From: Porphyromonas sp.
Lineage (GTDB): Bacteria; Bacteroidota; Bacteroidia; Bacteroidales; Porphyromonadaceae
Length of the DNA stretch: 5,761 nt
NCBI GenBank assembly: GCA_003640335.1
Contig: RBKG01000072.1
Location: 1-5,761, forward strand
Reading direction: 5' to 3'
Under the pieces are notes generated by a model. It saw only the letters and a list, made by a program, of their open reading frames with translations. It searched no databases and was not told where the DNA came from. Of this stretch, positions 1 through 5,761 are shown piece after piece; within the stretch, counting starts at the first letter, position 1; each line of letters starts with the position of its first letter. Both the position numbers and the translations under genes were made by a program.

Positions 1-107
1 TTGAAGAAGCCAAGAAGAATTCTCAGTGGCGCTATGCTGGTTACAAGCGTATGGCAAACCAAGTATGGGAATTCCCAGAAAAGGAAGAAGCTTCAGCTGA
101 AGCCTAA
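1..107 (+). CDS. C-terminal end of an unrecognised protein (partial)
   Basis: An open frame enters from the left edge, with its first complete codon at base 3, and stops at TAA 105-107, giving 34 visible residues. The segment has an aromatic and basic stretch (SQWRYAGYKRMANQVWEFPE) and then a short Glu/Ala-rich end (KEEASAEA). I do not recognise the family. The tail looks cytosolic and solvent-exposed, with no membrane segment or sorting signal. Two things support a real gene end: the frame stays open to the edge, and a strong intrinsic terminator begins 25 bases after the stop. The terminator and the later lepA promoter indicate that this gene belongs to a different transcript from lepA. No function is proposed. 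Confidence 0.75.
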   Translation, partial: EEAKKNSQWRYAGYKRMANQVWEFPEKEEASAEA

Positions 108-131
108 TCCGAATACTTAAAAACAATAGAT

Positions 132-169
132 AAGCTCCCCCTCCTGCATTTCAGGAGGGGGAGCTTTTT
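132..169 (+). terminator. Strong intrinsic terminator of the upstream gene
   Basis: A GC-rich perfect stem of about 15 bp has left arm 132-146 (AAGCTCCCCCTCCTG) and right arm 152-166, around the 5-base loop CATTT (147-151). The right arm runs into five T residues at 165-169, the classic rho-independent form. It lies 25 bases after the stop of the partial upstream gene and separates that gene from the lepA transcript. A flanking GATAA/TTATC match could lengthen the stem if three T residues bulge out. Confidence 0.95.
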
Positions 170-522
170 ATCTCAACTTTTCCCCTACTCAAAGAAAGCA
201 ACCTATTCAGACTGCCATCAAATTGAGGCCGTGCAAAGGACTTAAACTCCCTACATCTATTTATTGTACTCCATCATTAACAAAAAACTTGCTACGACCC
301 CATAAACGACCGAACAGGTATATCAAGAATGACGTAACAAATACGATTTTATCCAATAATTCTTAGGGTTAAAGACGGAAAAAATATACACAGCTATATT
401 TAATGAGCTATCAGCCGAGAAAGGAGAATAGCGATCTCTATCCACTATCAACAATCTAGATTACCGACTTCAGAGTATAACCAATAAAGCCAATTTCATC
501 TTATACAGCCGACTATTTGTAT
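170..522. other. Intergenic region with no supported gene
   Basis: About 350 bases between the upstream terminator and the lepA promoter. The few ATG-started frames are very short; the longest I traced begins at 402 and gives about 18 residues. Minus-strand frames also stop quickly. There is no tRNA-like cloverleaf, no strong hairpin, no direct-repeat array and no good TAnnTTTG element on either strand. The stretch is AT-rich. It could hold upstream regulatory sites for lepA or a small RNA, but nothing visible proves either. Confidence 0.6.
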
Positions 523-530
523 TATCTTTG
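523..530 (+). promoter_or_regulatory. Bacteroidota-type -7 promoter element for lepA
   Basis: TATCTTTG at 523-530 matches the Bacteroidota housekeeping -7 consensus TAnnTTTG exactly. Transcription would be expected to start a few bases downstream, around 535-540, leaving a leader of only about 10-15 bases before ATG 550. I see no convincing TTTG-type -33 element at the usual distance: the region around 497-505 reads CATCTTATA, and the nearest TTTC (494-497) is about 25 bases away. The -7 match and its position directly before a gene are the evidence. Confidence 0.7.
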
Positions 531-549
531 CATCCAGAATATCACAGAC

Positions 550-2337
550 ATGAAGAATATCCGTAATTTCTGCATTATTGCACACATTGACCATGGCAAA
601 AGTACTCTTGCCGATCGTCTTTTAGAAACAACTCAGACTGTAACAGGCAAGGAACTTCAAGAGCAAGTTCTTGATAATATGGACCTTGAGCGTGAACGAG
701 GTATCACTATCAAGAGCCATGCGATACAAATGAATTATACTCATGAAGGGGAAGAGTATGTTTTAAACCTTATTGATACTCCTGGACACGTAGACTTCAG
801 TTATGAAGTATCTCGTTCTATAGCAGCTTGTGAAGGAGCATTACTTATTGTAGATGCTGCTCAAGGTATACAAGCGCAAACAATAAGTAACCTATACATG
901 GCACTTGAGCATGATCTAGAAATCATACCAATAGTGAACAAGGTAGATTTGCCTAGTGCTATGCCCGATGAAGTAGAAGACCAAATCATCGAACTACTAG
1001 GATGCAAAAGAGAGGAGATAATTAGGGCGAGTGGAAAAACGGGAATTGGCGTTGATGAAATTCTCAAAGCTATTGTAGAGCGTATTCCAGCTCCAGTAGG
1101 AGATCCCGAAGCTCCTCTACAGTGCCTCATCTTTGACTCTGTTTTCAATCCATTCAGAGGTATCATCGCTTACTTTAAGGTTGTAAATGGCTCTATAAAG
1201 AAGGGAGACCTTGTTAAGTTTATTGCCACAGGAAGAGAGTATGATGCCGATGAGGTCGGTGTCCTACGCTTGGATATGGAGCCTCGCAAGGAAGTAAAAA
1301 CAGGAGATGTAGGTTATATCATTTCTGGTATTAAAACTAGTAAAGAGGTAAAGGTTGGAGATACGATTACCCACGTTCAAGGAGGTTCAGCTCATGCTAT
1401 TGAAGGTTTCGAGGAAGTAAAACCTATGGTCTTTGCGGGTCTCTATCCAATAGAAAGTGAAGATTTCGAAAACTTAAGAGCCTCTCTTGAAAAGCTACAG
1501 CTTAATGATGCTTCCTTAACATTCCAACCTGAAAGCTCTGCTGCGCTTGGATTTGGTTTCCGATGTGGCTTCCTAGGCTTATTACATATGGAAATCATTC
1601 AAGAACGATTGGACCGTGAGTTTAACATGAATGTAATAACCACGGTGCCTAACGTATCCTATAAAGTCTTTGATCGCAAAGGAAATTGTACAGAAGTACA
1701 TAATCCTAGTGGACTTCCCGACCCTACGCATATTGAGCGTATTGAAGAGCCATATATCAGAGCCTCAGTTATAACAAACACTGCGTACATTGGTCCTATC
1801 ATGACTCTTTGCCTTGGGAAACGTGGTCAGCTAGTTAAGCAAGAGTATATCTCAGGCGACCGCATTGAGATTTTCTTTGATCTACCTCTAGGAGAGATTG
1901 TGATTGACTTCTACGATAAGTTAAAGAGTATAAGTAAAGGTTACGCATCCTTCGACTACCACATTAGTGATTTCCGTCCTAGCAAACTAGTTAAATTAGA
2001 TGTTCTCCTTAACGGAGACCCTGTAGATGCTCTCTCAACACTAACTCACGTAGACAATAGTGTAACCTTTGGAAGACGCATGTGTGAGAAGCTAAAGGAG
2101 CTAATACCTCGTCAGCAATTTGACATTGCTATTCAGGCTGCTATCGGAGCTAAGATTATAGCTCGTGAAACGATTAAAGCAGTACGTAAAGACGTTACAG
2201 CGAAGTGTTATGGAGGTGACGTCTCTCGTAAGCGTAAGCTTCTTGAGAAACAAAAGGAAGGTAAAAAGCGCATGAAGCAAATTGGAACAGTTGAAGTTCC
2301 TCAGAAAGCATTCCTTGCAGTGCTCAAACTAGACTAA
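550..2337 (+). CDS. lepA: Elongation factor 4 (LepA), ribosomal back-translocase GTPase
   Basis: LepA/EF4 is a translational GTPase that binds the ribosome; it is described as a back-translocase and also linked to initiation and 30S assembly. The 595-residue product has the normal family length. The G domain is complete: G1 AHIDHGKST (11-19), G2 RGIT (50-53), G3 DTPGH (76-80, with His80 equivalent to the catalytic His of EF-Tu), G4 NKVD (130-133) and G5 SGK (161-163). The beta-barrel and EF-G-like domains follow, including [20 protein letters not shown] (335-354). The LepA-specific C-terminal domain is intact, with [20 protein letters not shown] (551-570) and the closing [15 protein letters not shown]. 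The in-frame TTG at 517 would add 11 residues, but it lies upstream of and within the promoter, and family proteins begin MKNIRNF, so ATG 550 is chosen. No clear Shine-Dalgarno is present, as usual in Bacteroidota. It is the first gene of the run. Confidence 0.98.
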   Translation: MKNIRNFCIIAHIDHGKSTLADRLLETTQTVTGKELQEQVLDNMDLERERGITIKSHAIQMNYTHEGEEYVLNLIDTPGHVDFSYEVSRSIAACEGALLIVDAAQGIQAQTISNLYMALEHDLEIIPIVNKVDLPSAMPDEVEDQIIELLGCKREEIIRASGKTGIGVDEILKAIVERIPAPVGDPEAPLQCLIFDSVFNPFRGIIAYFKVVNGSIKKGDLVKFIATGREYDADEVGVLRLDMEPRKEVKTGDVGYIISGIKTSKEVKVGDTITHVQGGSAHAIEGFEEVKPMVFAGLYPIESEDFENLRASLEKLQLNDASLTFQPESSAALGFGFRCGFLGLLHMEIIQERLDREFNMNVITTVPNVSYKVFDRKGNCTEVHNPSGLPDPTHIERIEEPYIRASVITNTAYIGPIMTLCLGKRGQLVKQEYISGDRIEIFFDLPLGEIVIDFYDKLKSISKGYASFDYHISDFRPSKLVKLDVLLNGDPVDALSTLTHVDNSVTFGRRMCEKLKELIPRQQFDIAIQAAIGAKIIARETIKAVRKDVTAKCYGGDVSRKRKLLEKQKEGKKRMKQIGTVEVPQKAFLAVLKLD

Positions 2338-2363
2338 CGATTTAATATTAGGTAAAGACAATT

Positions 2364-3938
2364 ATGGCAGAACGGAGTACACGCAAGCGTAGCTCAAAAG
2401 ATAAGAATGATAGTATTATTCCCATTGAGGGGCGTATGCCACCTCAATCAATAGATTTAGAAGGGATTGTACTTGGAGCTATTCTTCAAGAAAAAGATGC
2501 TTTTGCTCGAGTTAGTGAAATGCTCACCCCTGAGTCTTTTTACTTAAAGGCTCACGAAGAGGTCTACAGAGCAATGACTTTACTTGCAATGAACCAAGAG
2601 CCTATCGATATGGCTACAGTCGCTGAGAAGCTACGTAGCCTTGGTAAGCTGGAGGAAGTGGGAGGAGTATCCTTCATTGCGAGTCTCACCATGCGTGTAC
2701 TTAGTTCTAGTAGCCTTGAGTATCATGCCAAAATTGTTGCAGATAAAGCCCAAAGTCGTAGACTAATAGCCTTTGCTAGCAATGTCCTGCAAGATGCTTA
2801 CGCAGACGAAGAGAAGATCGAAGAGCAGATGCAACGAGCTGAGGGCAAGCTCTTCGAATTAGCTACCACTAAGGATAGTAAAGACTTCCAAGAGTTAGAC
2901 CCTCTTGTTCAAGAGGCAATCACAGAAATTCAGGTTGCAGCCAACAGAGCTGAAGGTATTTCAGGTCTATCAACGGGCTTTGATGGTATCGATGAAATCA
3001 CTAGCGGATGGCAGAAAAGCGATTTAATCATTATCGCAGCCCGTCCTGCAATGGGTAAAACTGCCTTTGTCGTATCTATGGCTACAGCTATGGCTTTTCA
3101 GCATAAGATACCGGTAGCACTTTTCAACCTTGAAATGAGTGCAGTCCAACTAGTAAAACGTATTCTTAGTAATGTCTGTGAGATTGATGGTCAAACCCTT
3201 AAAAGCGGACGCTTAAAGGACCCTGAGTGGAAACGACTACTGACTAAATCAGCCGAACTAAATGAAGTTCCCCTCTATATCAATGATACCCCTAGTTTGT
3301 CCGTCTTTGAGCTAAGAAGTAAAGCAAGAAGACTAGTGAGAGAACATGGAGTTGAGTTGATTATTATTGACTACCTACAGCTCATGAATGCGAGTGGTAT
3401 GGGCTTTGGCAACCGTGAACAAGAAGTTAGTATGATTTCTCGTAACCTAAAAATGCTTGCCAAAGAATTACGCATCCCTATCATCGCACTATCACAGCTT
3501 AATCGTGGTGTAGAGAACAGACAGGGCGATGCTAATAGCAAACGTCCTCAGCTTAGTGACCTCCGTGAATCAGGAGCCATTGAGCAAGATGCCGATATCG
3601 TCTGCTTCATTCACAGACCGGAGTATTATAAGATTACTCGAGACCCCAATACAGACGAAGACCTTCGTGGTATAGGTGAATTTATCATAGCTAAGCACCG
3701 TAACGGACCAATCGGAGATGTACGTATGCGCTTCAAGAGCGAATATGCTAAATTCATGAACTTGGAAGATGGAGGGGTAGCGAACACACTCAAGCAGAAG
3801 AATACTCAAGAAGGATATACACAAGTAGCTTTTGGAAGCAATACAGCAGCATCCAATAAGCAACTAGCTGGAACTAATGGAGCCACAATGGCTAATACTA
3901 ATCCTGACTTTGATAACCCTGGGGATTCCCCATTCTAA
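2364..3938 (+). CDS. dnaB: Replicative DNA helicase DnaB
   Basis: DnaB is the hexameric ATP-driven 5'-3' helicase that unwinds DNA at the replication fork and recruits primase. The protein has 524 residues. A basic, probably flexible N-terminus (1-20) precedes the all-alpha N-terminal domain (about 26-130) and a linker (about 145-195). The RecA-like domain (about 198-466) has Walker A ARPAMGKT (226-233), the catalytic-Glu region FNLEMS (254-259), Walker B LIIIDYLQLM (332-341), ALSQLNRGVE (375-384), DLRESGAIEQDAD (399-411) and the arginine-finger region AKHRNG (443-448). No intein interrupts the Walker A site, a common intein location in this family. After the core comes a low-complexity N/T/G/A/Q-rich tail (about 467-512) ending NPDFDNPGDSPF, which resembles the SSB C-terminal tip. 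It starts 26 bases after lepA with no terminator or evident promoter between them. There is no clear Shine-Dalgarno. Confidence 0.97.
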   Translation: MAERSTRKRSSKDKNDSIIPIEGRMPPQSIDLEGIVLGAILQEKDAFARVSEMLTPESFYLKAHEEVYRAMTLLAMNQEPIDMATVAEKLRSLGKLEEVGGVSFIASLTMRVLSSSSLEYHAKIVADKAQSRRLIAFASNVLQDAYADEEKIEEQMQRAEGKLFELATTKDSKDFQELDPLVQEAITEIQVAANRAEGISGLSTGFDGIDEITSGWQKSDLIIIAARPAMGKTAFVVSMATAMAFQHKIPVALFNLEMSAVQLVKRILSNVCEIDGQTLKSGRLKDPEWKRLLTKSAELNEVPLYINDTPSLSVFELRSKARRLVREHGVELIIIDYLQLMNASGMGFGNREQEVSMISRNLKMLAKELRIPIIALSQLNRGVENRQGDANSKRPQLSDLRESGAIEQDADIVCFIHRPEYYKITRDPNTDEDLRGIGEFIIAKHRNGPIGDVRMRFKSEYAKFMNLEDGGVANTLKQKNTQEGYTQVAFGSNTAASNKQLAGTNGATMANTNPDFDNPGDSPF

Positions 3939-3953
3939 AAATCATATTATAAT

Positions 3954-5117
3954 ATGAATGTATTAAGTTCAGACATTCGCCTTCATGTGGAACGAATGCA
4001 AACTACACTAAAAGAAGAAGGTATTGATGCCTTTATCGGTGCCTCCTCCGTCGCCACATTATACTTCTTTGGTCAAGTCTTTTCTGGTCTTGTATACATA
4101 CCTCAGCAAGGAGAGCCTATTTACTTAATCCGAAGACCCCAATCTTTTGGAGAACATCAAGGACTGCATTATATCCGTAAAATAGAGCAGTTAAGCGAAA
4201 TAGTAGACTTGACTAATATCTCAAAAATAGCTCTTGAAACAGACGAGCTCCCCTACTCTGATATTGAGCGACAAAAGAAGATGTTCCACCAAGCCGAAGT
4301 ATTCAACGGAACAGCTTTGCTCAGAAAAATTCGTATGGTCAAAACACCTTACGAGATAGCAGAAGTACGTAAAAACTGCCTCAAGCACATTGCTGTATAC
4401 GAAAAGGTCAAACAAATCTATAGAGCAGGGATGAGTGATACAGAACTGCAGATAGAAATTGAGCATTTGATGCGTCAAGGAGGCTCTATTGGACTGTTCC
4501 GTTGCTTTGGTAGTCTTATGGAGTTCCATATGGGAAGCCTTCTTTCTGGTAATAATGCAGATGCTGCTTCTCCTTACGATTTCGCTCTTGGTGGTGGTGG
4601 AAACGAAGCTCTTCCTTTGGGGGCTAATGGTTCTCCACTGAAAGAAGGACAAGCCATTATGCTTGATATGGCAGGGAATTATGGAGTTTATCTTAGTGAC
4701 ATCTCTCGTACCTATTCTATTGGGAAACTACCTGAAGAAGCCTATCGCCTGCATGAGCTCAGTCGCAGAATGCATCGTGAGGTTATGCAGACAGCTAAGC
4801 CGGGGACAAGTTGCAGTAGCATTTATCTTGCATGCTTAGAAATGGCAAAGCAGGAAAAAGCTGAGCAATACTTTATGGGACACTCTTCACAAGCTCAATT
4901 TGTTGGTCATGGGCTAGGGCTACAAATAAACGAATTACCTGTACTTACAACGCGTTCAAAGGATGTCTTACAAGAAGGCATGATTATCGCATTTGAACCT
5001 AAGTTTGTAATTCCTGAGGTTGGTGCTGTCGGAATTGAGAATACATATCTCATTACGGCAGATGGTGTTGAAAACCTATCTCCAATGAGTGAAGATATTG
5101 TAGACCTCAATAGCTAA
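3954..5117 (+). CDS. M24-family (pita-bread fold) metallopeptidase-like protein, Xaa-Pro aminopeptidase type
   Basis: The 387-residue protein has a creatinase/prolidase-type N-terminal domain (about 8-128), then the M24 catalytic domain (about 135-375). All five expected metal ligands are visible: Asp238 (IMLD), Asp249 (YLSDISRTY), His319 (VGHGLG), Glu348 (AFEP) and Glu362 (GIENTYLI). No signal peptide or membrane segment is seen, so it should act in the cytoplasm. Canonical members remove N-terminal residues before proline or cleave Xaa-Pro dipeptides using two metal ions. Here the usual His of the HExP motif is Asn326 (INELP), and the region before Asp238 reads PYDFALGGGGNEALPLGANG (207-226) without the usual substrate His. 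The exact reaction is therefore uncertain, and the call stops at the superfamily. It begins 15 bases after dnaB, and coaD follows after 3 bases, implying co-transcription. There is no Shine-Dalgarno; the leader is A/T only just before the ATG. Confidence 0.9.
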   Translation: MNVLSSDIRLHVERMQTTLKEEGIDAFIGASSVATLYFFGQVFSGLVYIPQQGEPIYLIRRPQSFGEHQGLHYIRKIEQLSEIVDLTNISKIALETDELPYSDIERQKKMFHQAEVFNGTALLRKIRMVKTPYEIAEVRKNCLKHIAVYEKVKQIYRAGMSDTELQIEIEHLMRQGGSIGLFRCFGSLMEFHMGSLLSGNNADAASPYDFALGGGGNEALPLGANGSPLKEGQAIMLDMAGNYGVYLSDISRTYSIGKLPEEAYRLHELSRRMHREVMQTAKPGTSCSSIYLACLEMAKQEKAEQYFMGHSSQAQFVGHGLGLQINELPVLTTRSKDVLQEGMIIAFEPKFVIPEVGAVGIENTYLITADGVENLSPMSEDIVDLNS

Positions 5118-5120
5118 GCA

Positions 5121-5588
5121 ATGAATACAACCGCAATGTATGCAGGGTCTTTTGACCCATTCACTAGAGGACACGCTGATATTGTTGAGCGAGGTTTAAT
5201 GCTATTCGATAGGGTGATTATTGCCATCGGTATAAACGAGAGTAAACGAAACCTATTCTCTCCTGACGAGAGATTACTCCAAATCAGCCGTTTCTATAAA
5301 GAAGAACCTCGTGTTGAAGTCTACACATACAATGGATTAACTGTTAGTTTTGCTCAAGAGATGGGAGTACGCTTTCTTTTGAGAGGAGTCAGAAGTAGCA
5401 CCGATATGGAATACGAACGAACGCTAGCAGATTTAAATCGCCATATTGCTGATATGGAAACCATACTACTACCTGCGAGCCAATTATTCACACATATAAG
5501 CTCAACTGTAGTTCGAGAGTTGCTCCACTTTGGTGGAGACGTCACAGGCTTCCTGCCTCAAGGCTTCTCTCTATCAACAGAAAGTTAA
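5121..5588 (+). CDS. coaD: Phosphopantetheine adenylyltransferase (PPAT)
   Basis: CoaD transfers AMP from ATP to 4'-phosphopantetheine, giving dephospho-CoA and pyrophosphate, the penultimate and rate-influencing step of coenzyme A synthesis in the cytoplasm. The product has 155 residues, close to the family norm of about 155-165. The nucleotidyltransferase signature GSFDPFTRGH (9-18) carries Ser10 and His18; Ser instead of Thr at position 10 also occurs in other bacterial PPATs. Lys42 (NESKRN), Arg88 and Arg91 (LLRGVR), Tyr98-Glu99 and the ISSTVVRE motif (126-133) sit at the same numbers as the known E. coli active-site residues. It starts only 3 bases after the M24 stop codon, so translation may be coupled, and it appears to be the last gene of the run. 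The short end after GFLPQG (143-148) is normal for the family. Confidence 0.97.
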   Translation: MNTTAMYAGSFDPFTRGHADIVERGLMLFDRVIIAIGINESKRNLFSPDERLLQISRFYKEEPRVEVYTYNGLTVSFAQEMGVRFLLRGVRSSTDMEYERTLADLNRHIADMETILLPASQLFTHISSTVVRELLHFGGDVTGFLPQGFSLSTES

Positions 5589-5613
5589 TTCTATACTTGA
5601 TAACTCTTATATA

Positions 5614-5658
5614 AGATAAGGGCTGAAATCAATTTAATTTTGATTTCAGCCCTTATCT
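5614..5658 (+). terminator. Long perfect hairpin after coaD, probable operon end
   Basis: A perfect 19-bp inverted repeat has left arm 5614-5632 (AGATAAGGGCTGAAATCAA) and right arm 5640-5658, around the 7-base loop TTTAATT. It begins 25 bases after the coaD stop, the usual place for a terminator. The following bases are CTTAATAG rather than a T-run, so it is not a textbook intrinsic terminator. It may instead be a transcript-end stabilising stem, or work with another factor. The minus-strand reading also lacks a good T-run. Confidence 0.6.
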
Positions 5659-5692
5659 CTTAATAGCCCATTTAGAACTTTAGACTTCTTTC

Positions 5693-5718
5693 TTGGGGAC
5701 CGCCCGACGGTCTCCCAA
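5693..5718. repeat. GC-rich inverted repeat (hairpin A of the right-edge pair)
   Basis: The arm TTGGGGACCG (5693-5702) pairs with CGGTCTCCCAA (5708-5718) around CCCGA, with one bulged T at 5713. It is distinctly richer in G and C than the surrounding DNA. Its last four bases (5715-5718) are also the first four bases of the next hairpin, so the two cannot form fully at the same time in RNA. Confidence 0.55.
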
Positions 5719-5743
5719 AGGACAAGTAAAACTTGTCCTTTGG
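5715..5743. repeat. Perfect 13-bp hairpin (hairpin B of the right-edge pair)
   Basis: CCAAAGGACAAGT (5715-5727) pairs perfectly with ACTTGTCCTTTGG (5731-5743) around an AAA loop. The stem can extend outward against GGGG 5745-5748 if T5744 bulges. No T-run follows (the sequence continues TGGGGCTTTGC), so it is not a standard intrinsic terminator. The window ends 18 bases later, so its relation to the next gene cannot be judged. Confidence 0.6.
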
Positions 5744-5761
5744 TGGGGCTTTGCAGAATGC

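Noticed and set aside
517..549. TTG-started 11-residue extension at the front of lepA
   Set aside because: It lies upstream of and within a perfect -7 promoter element, and LepA proteins begin at the MKNIRNF-type sequence encoded from 550.
861..1166. Minus-strand open frame of 101 codons inside lepA
   Set aside because: It is a shadow of the conserved LepA coding sequence; its Ser/Ile-rich composition is what reversed codons of such a gene give.
2338..2363. Possible separate promoter for dnaB between lepA and dnaB
   Set aside because: The 26-base spacer has no TAnnTTTG element and no terminator precedes it, so co-transcription with lepA is simpler.
3039..3065. Possible intein in the DnaB Walker A region
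   Set aside because: ARPAMGKT is continuous and the protein has ordinary DnaB length, so no intein is present.
3920..3932. Small hairpin TGGGG-ATT-CCCCA at the end of dnaB
   Set aside because: The stem is only 5 bp, lies within the coding sequence, has no T-run after it, and is followed by the next gene after a short spacer.
3943..3956. Perfect 14-base palindrome CATATTATAATATG overlapping the M24 start codon, with a TATAAT-like core
   Set aside because: It contains only A/T pairs apart from its end bases and has no loop, so an RNA hairpin would be very weak. TATAAT is not the Bacteroidota promoter consensus. Chance in an A/T-rich spacer is likely.
4221..4652. Minus-strand open frame of 143 codons inside the M24 gene
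   Set aside because: It lies opposite a well-supported gene with conserved motifs, resembles no family I know, and has no promoter or leader of its own.

Overview
The window looks like ordinary chromosomal housekeeping DNA from a member of the Bacteroidota, most likely order Bacteroidales and possibly close to Porphyromonas. The reasons are a perfect Bacteroidota-type -7 promoter element (TAnnTTTG) before lepA, gene starts without Shine-Dalgarno sequences but with A/T-rich leaders, and LepA and DnaB proteins that match my memory of Bacteroidales versions closely. Base composition looks moderate to AT-leaning. The genus is a guess, not a measurement.

Layout, all genes on the + strand. Positions 1-107 hold the last 34 codons of an upstream gene I do not recognise, closed by a strong intrinsic terminator (132-169). 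Positions 170-522 hold no gene I can support. A promoter at 523-530 then starts a tight four-gene run: lepA (550-2337), dnaB (2364-3938), an M24-fold metallopeptidase-like gene (3954-5117) and coaD (5121-5588). The spacers are 26, 15 and 3 bases, with no internal terminator or recognisable internal promoter, so one polycistronic transcript is the simplest reading. A perfect 19-bp hairpin (5614-5658) follows coaD. The right edge holds a GC-rich block with two overlapping, mutually exclusive hairpins (5693-5743) that may be a dispersed repeat or the leader of the next gene.

The genes do not form one pathway. LepA/EF4 acts on ribosomes, DnaB is the replicative helicase, the M24 protein probably handles a peptide or related small substrate, and CoaD makes dephospho-CoA. 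Together they look like a growth-linked housekeeping operon. I found no mobile element, CRISPR array, tRNA, rRNA, defence system or clearly new system. The points most worth a second look are an SSB-like acidic tail on DnaB, an M24 protein that keeps all five metal ligands but lacks the usual auxiliary histidines, the promoter that settles the lepA start, and the hairpin pair at the right edge.
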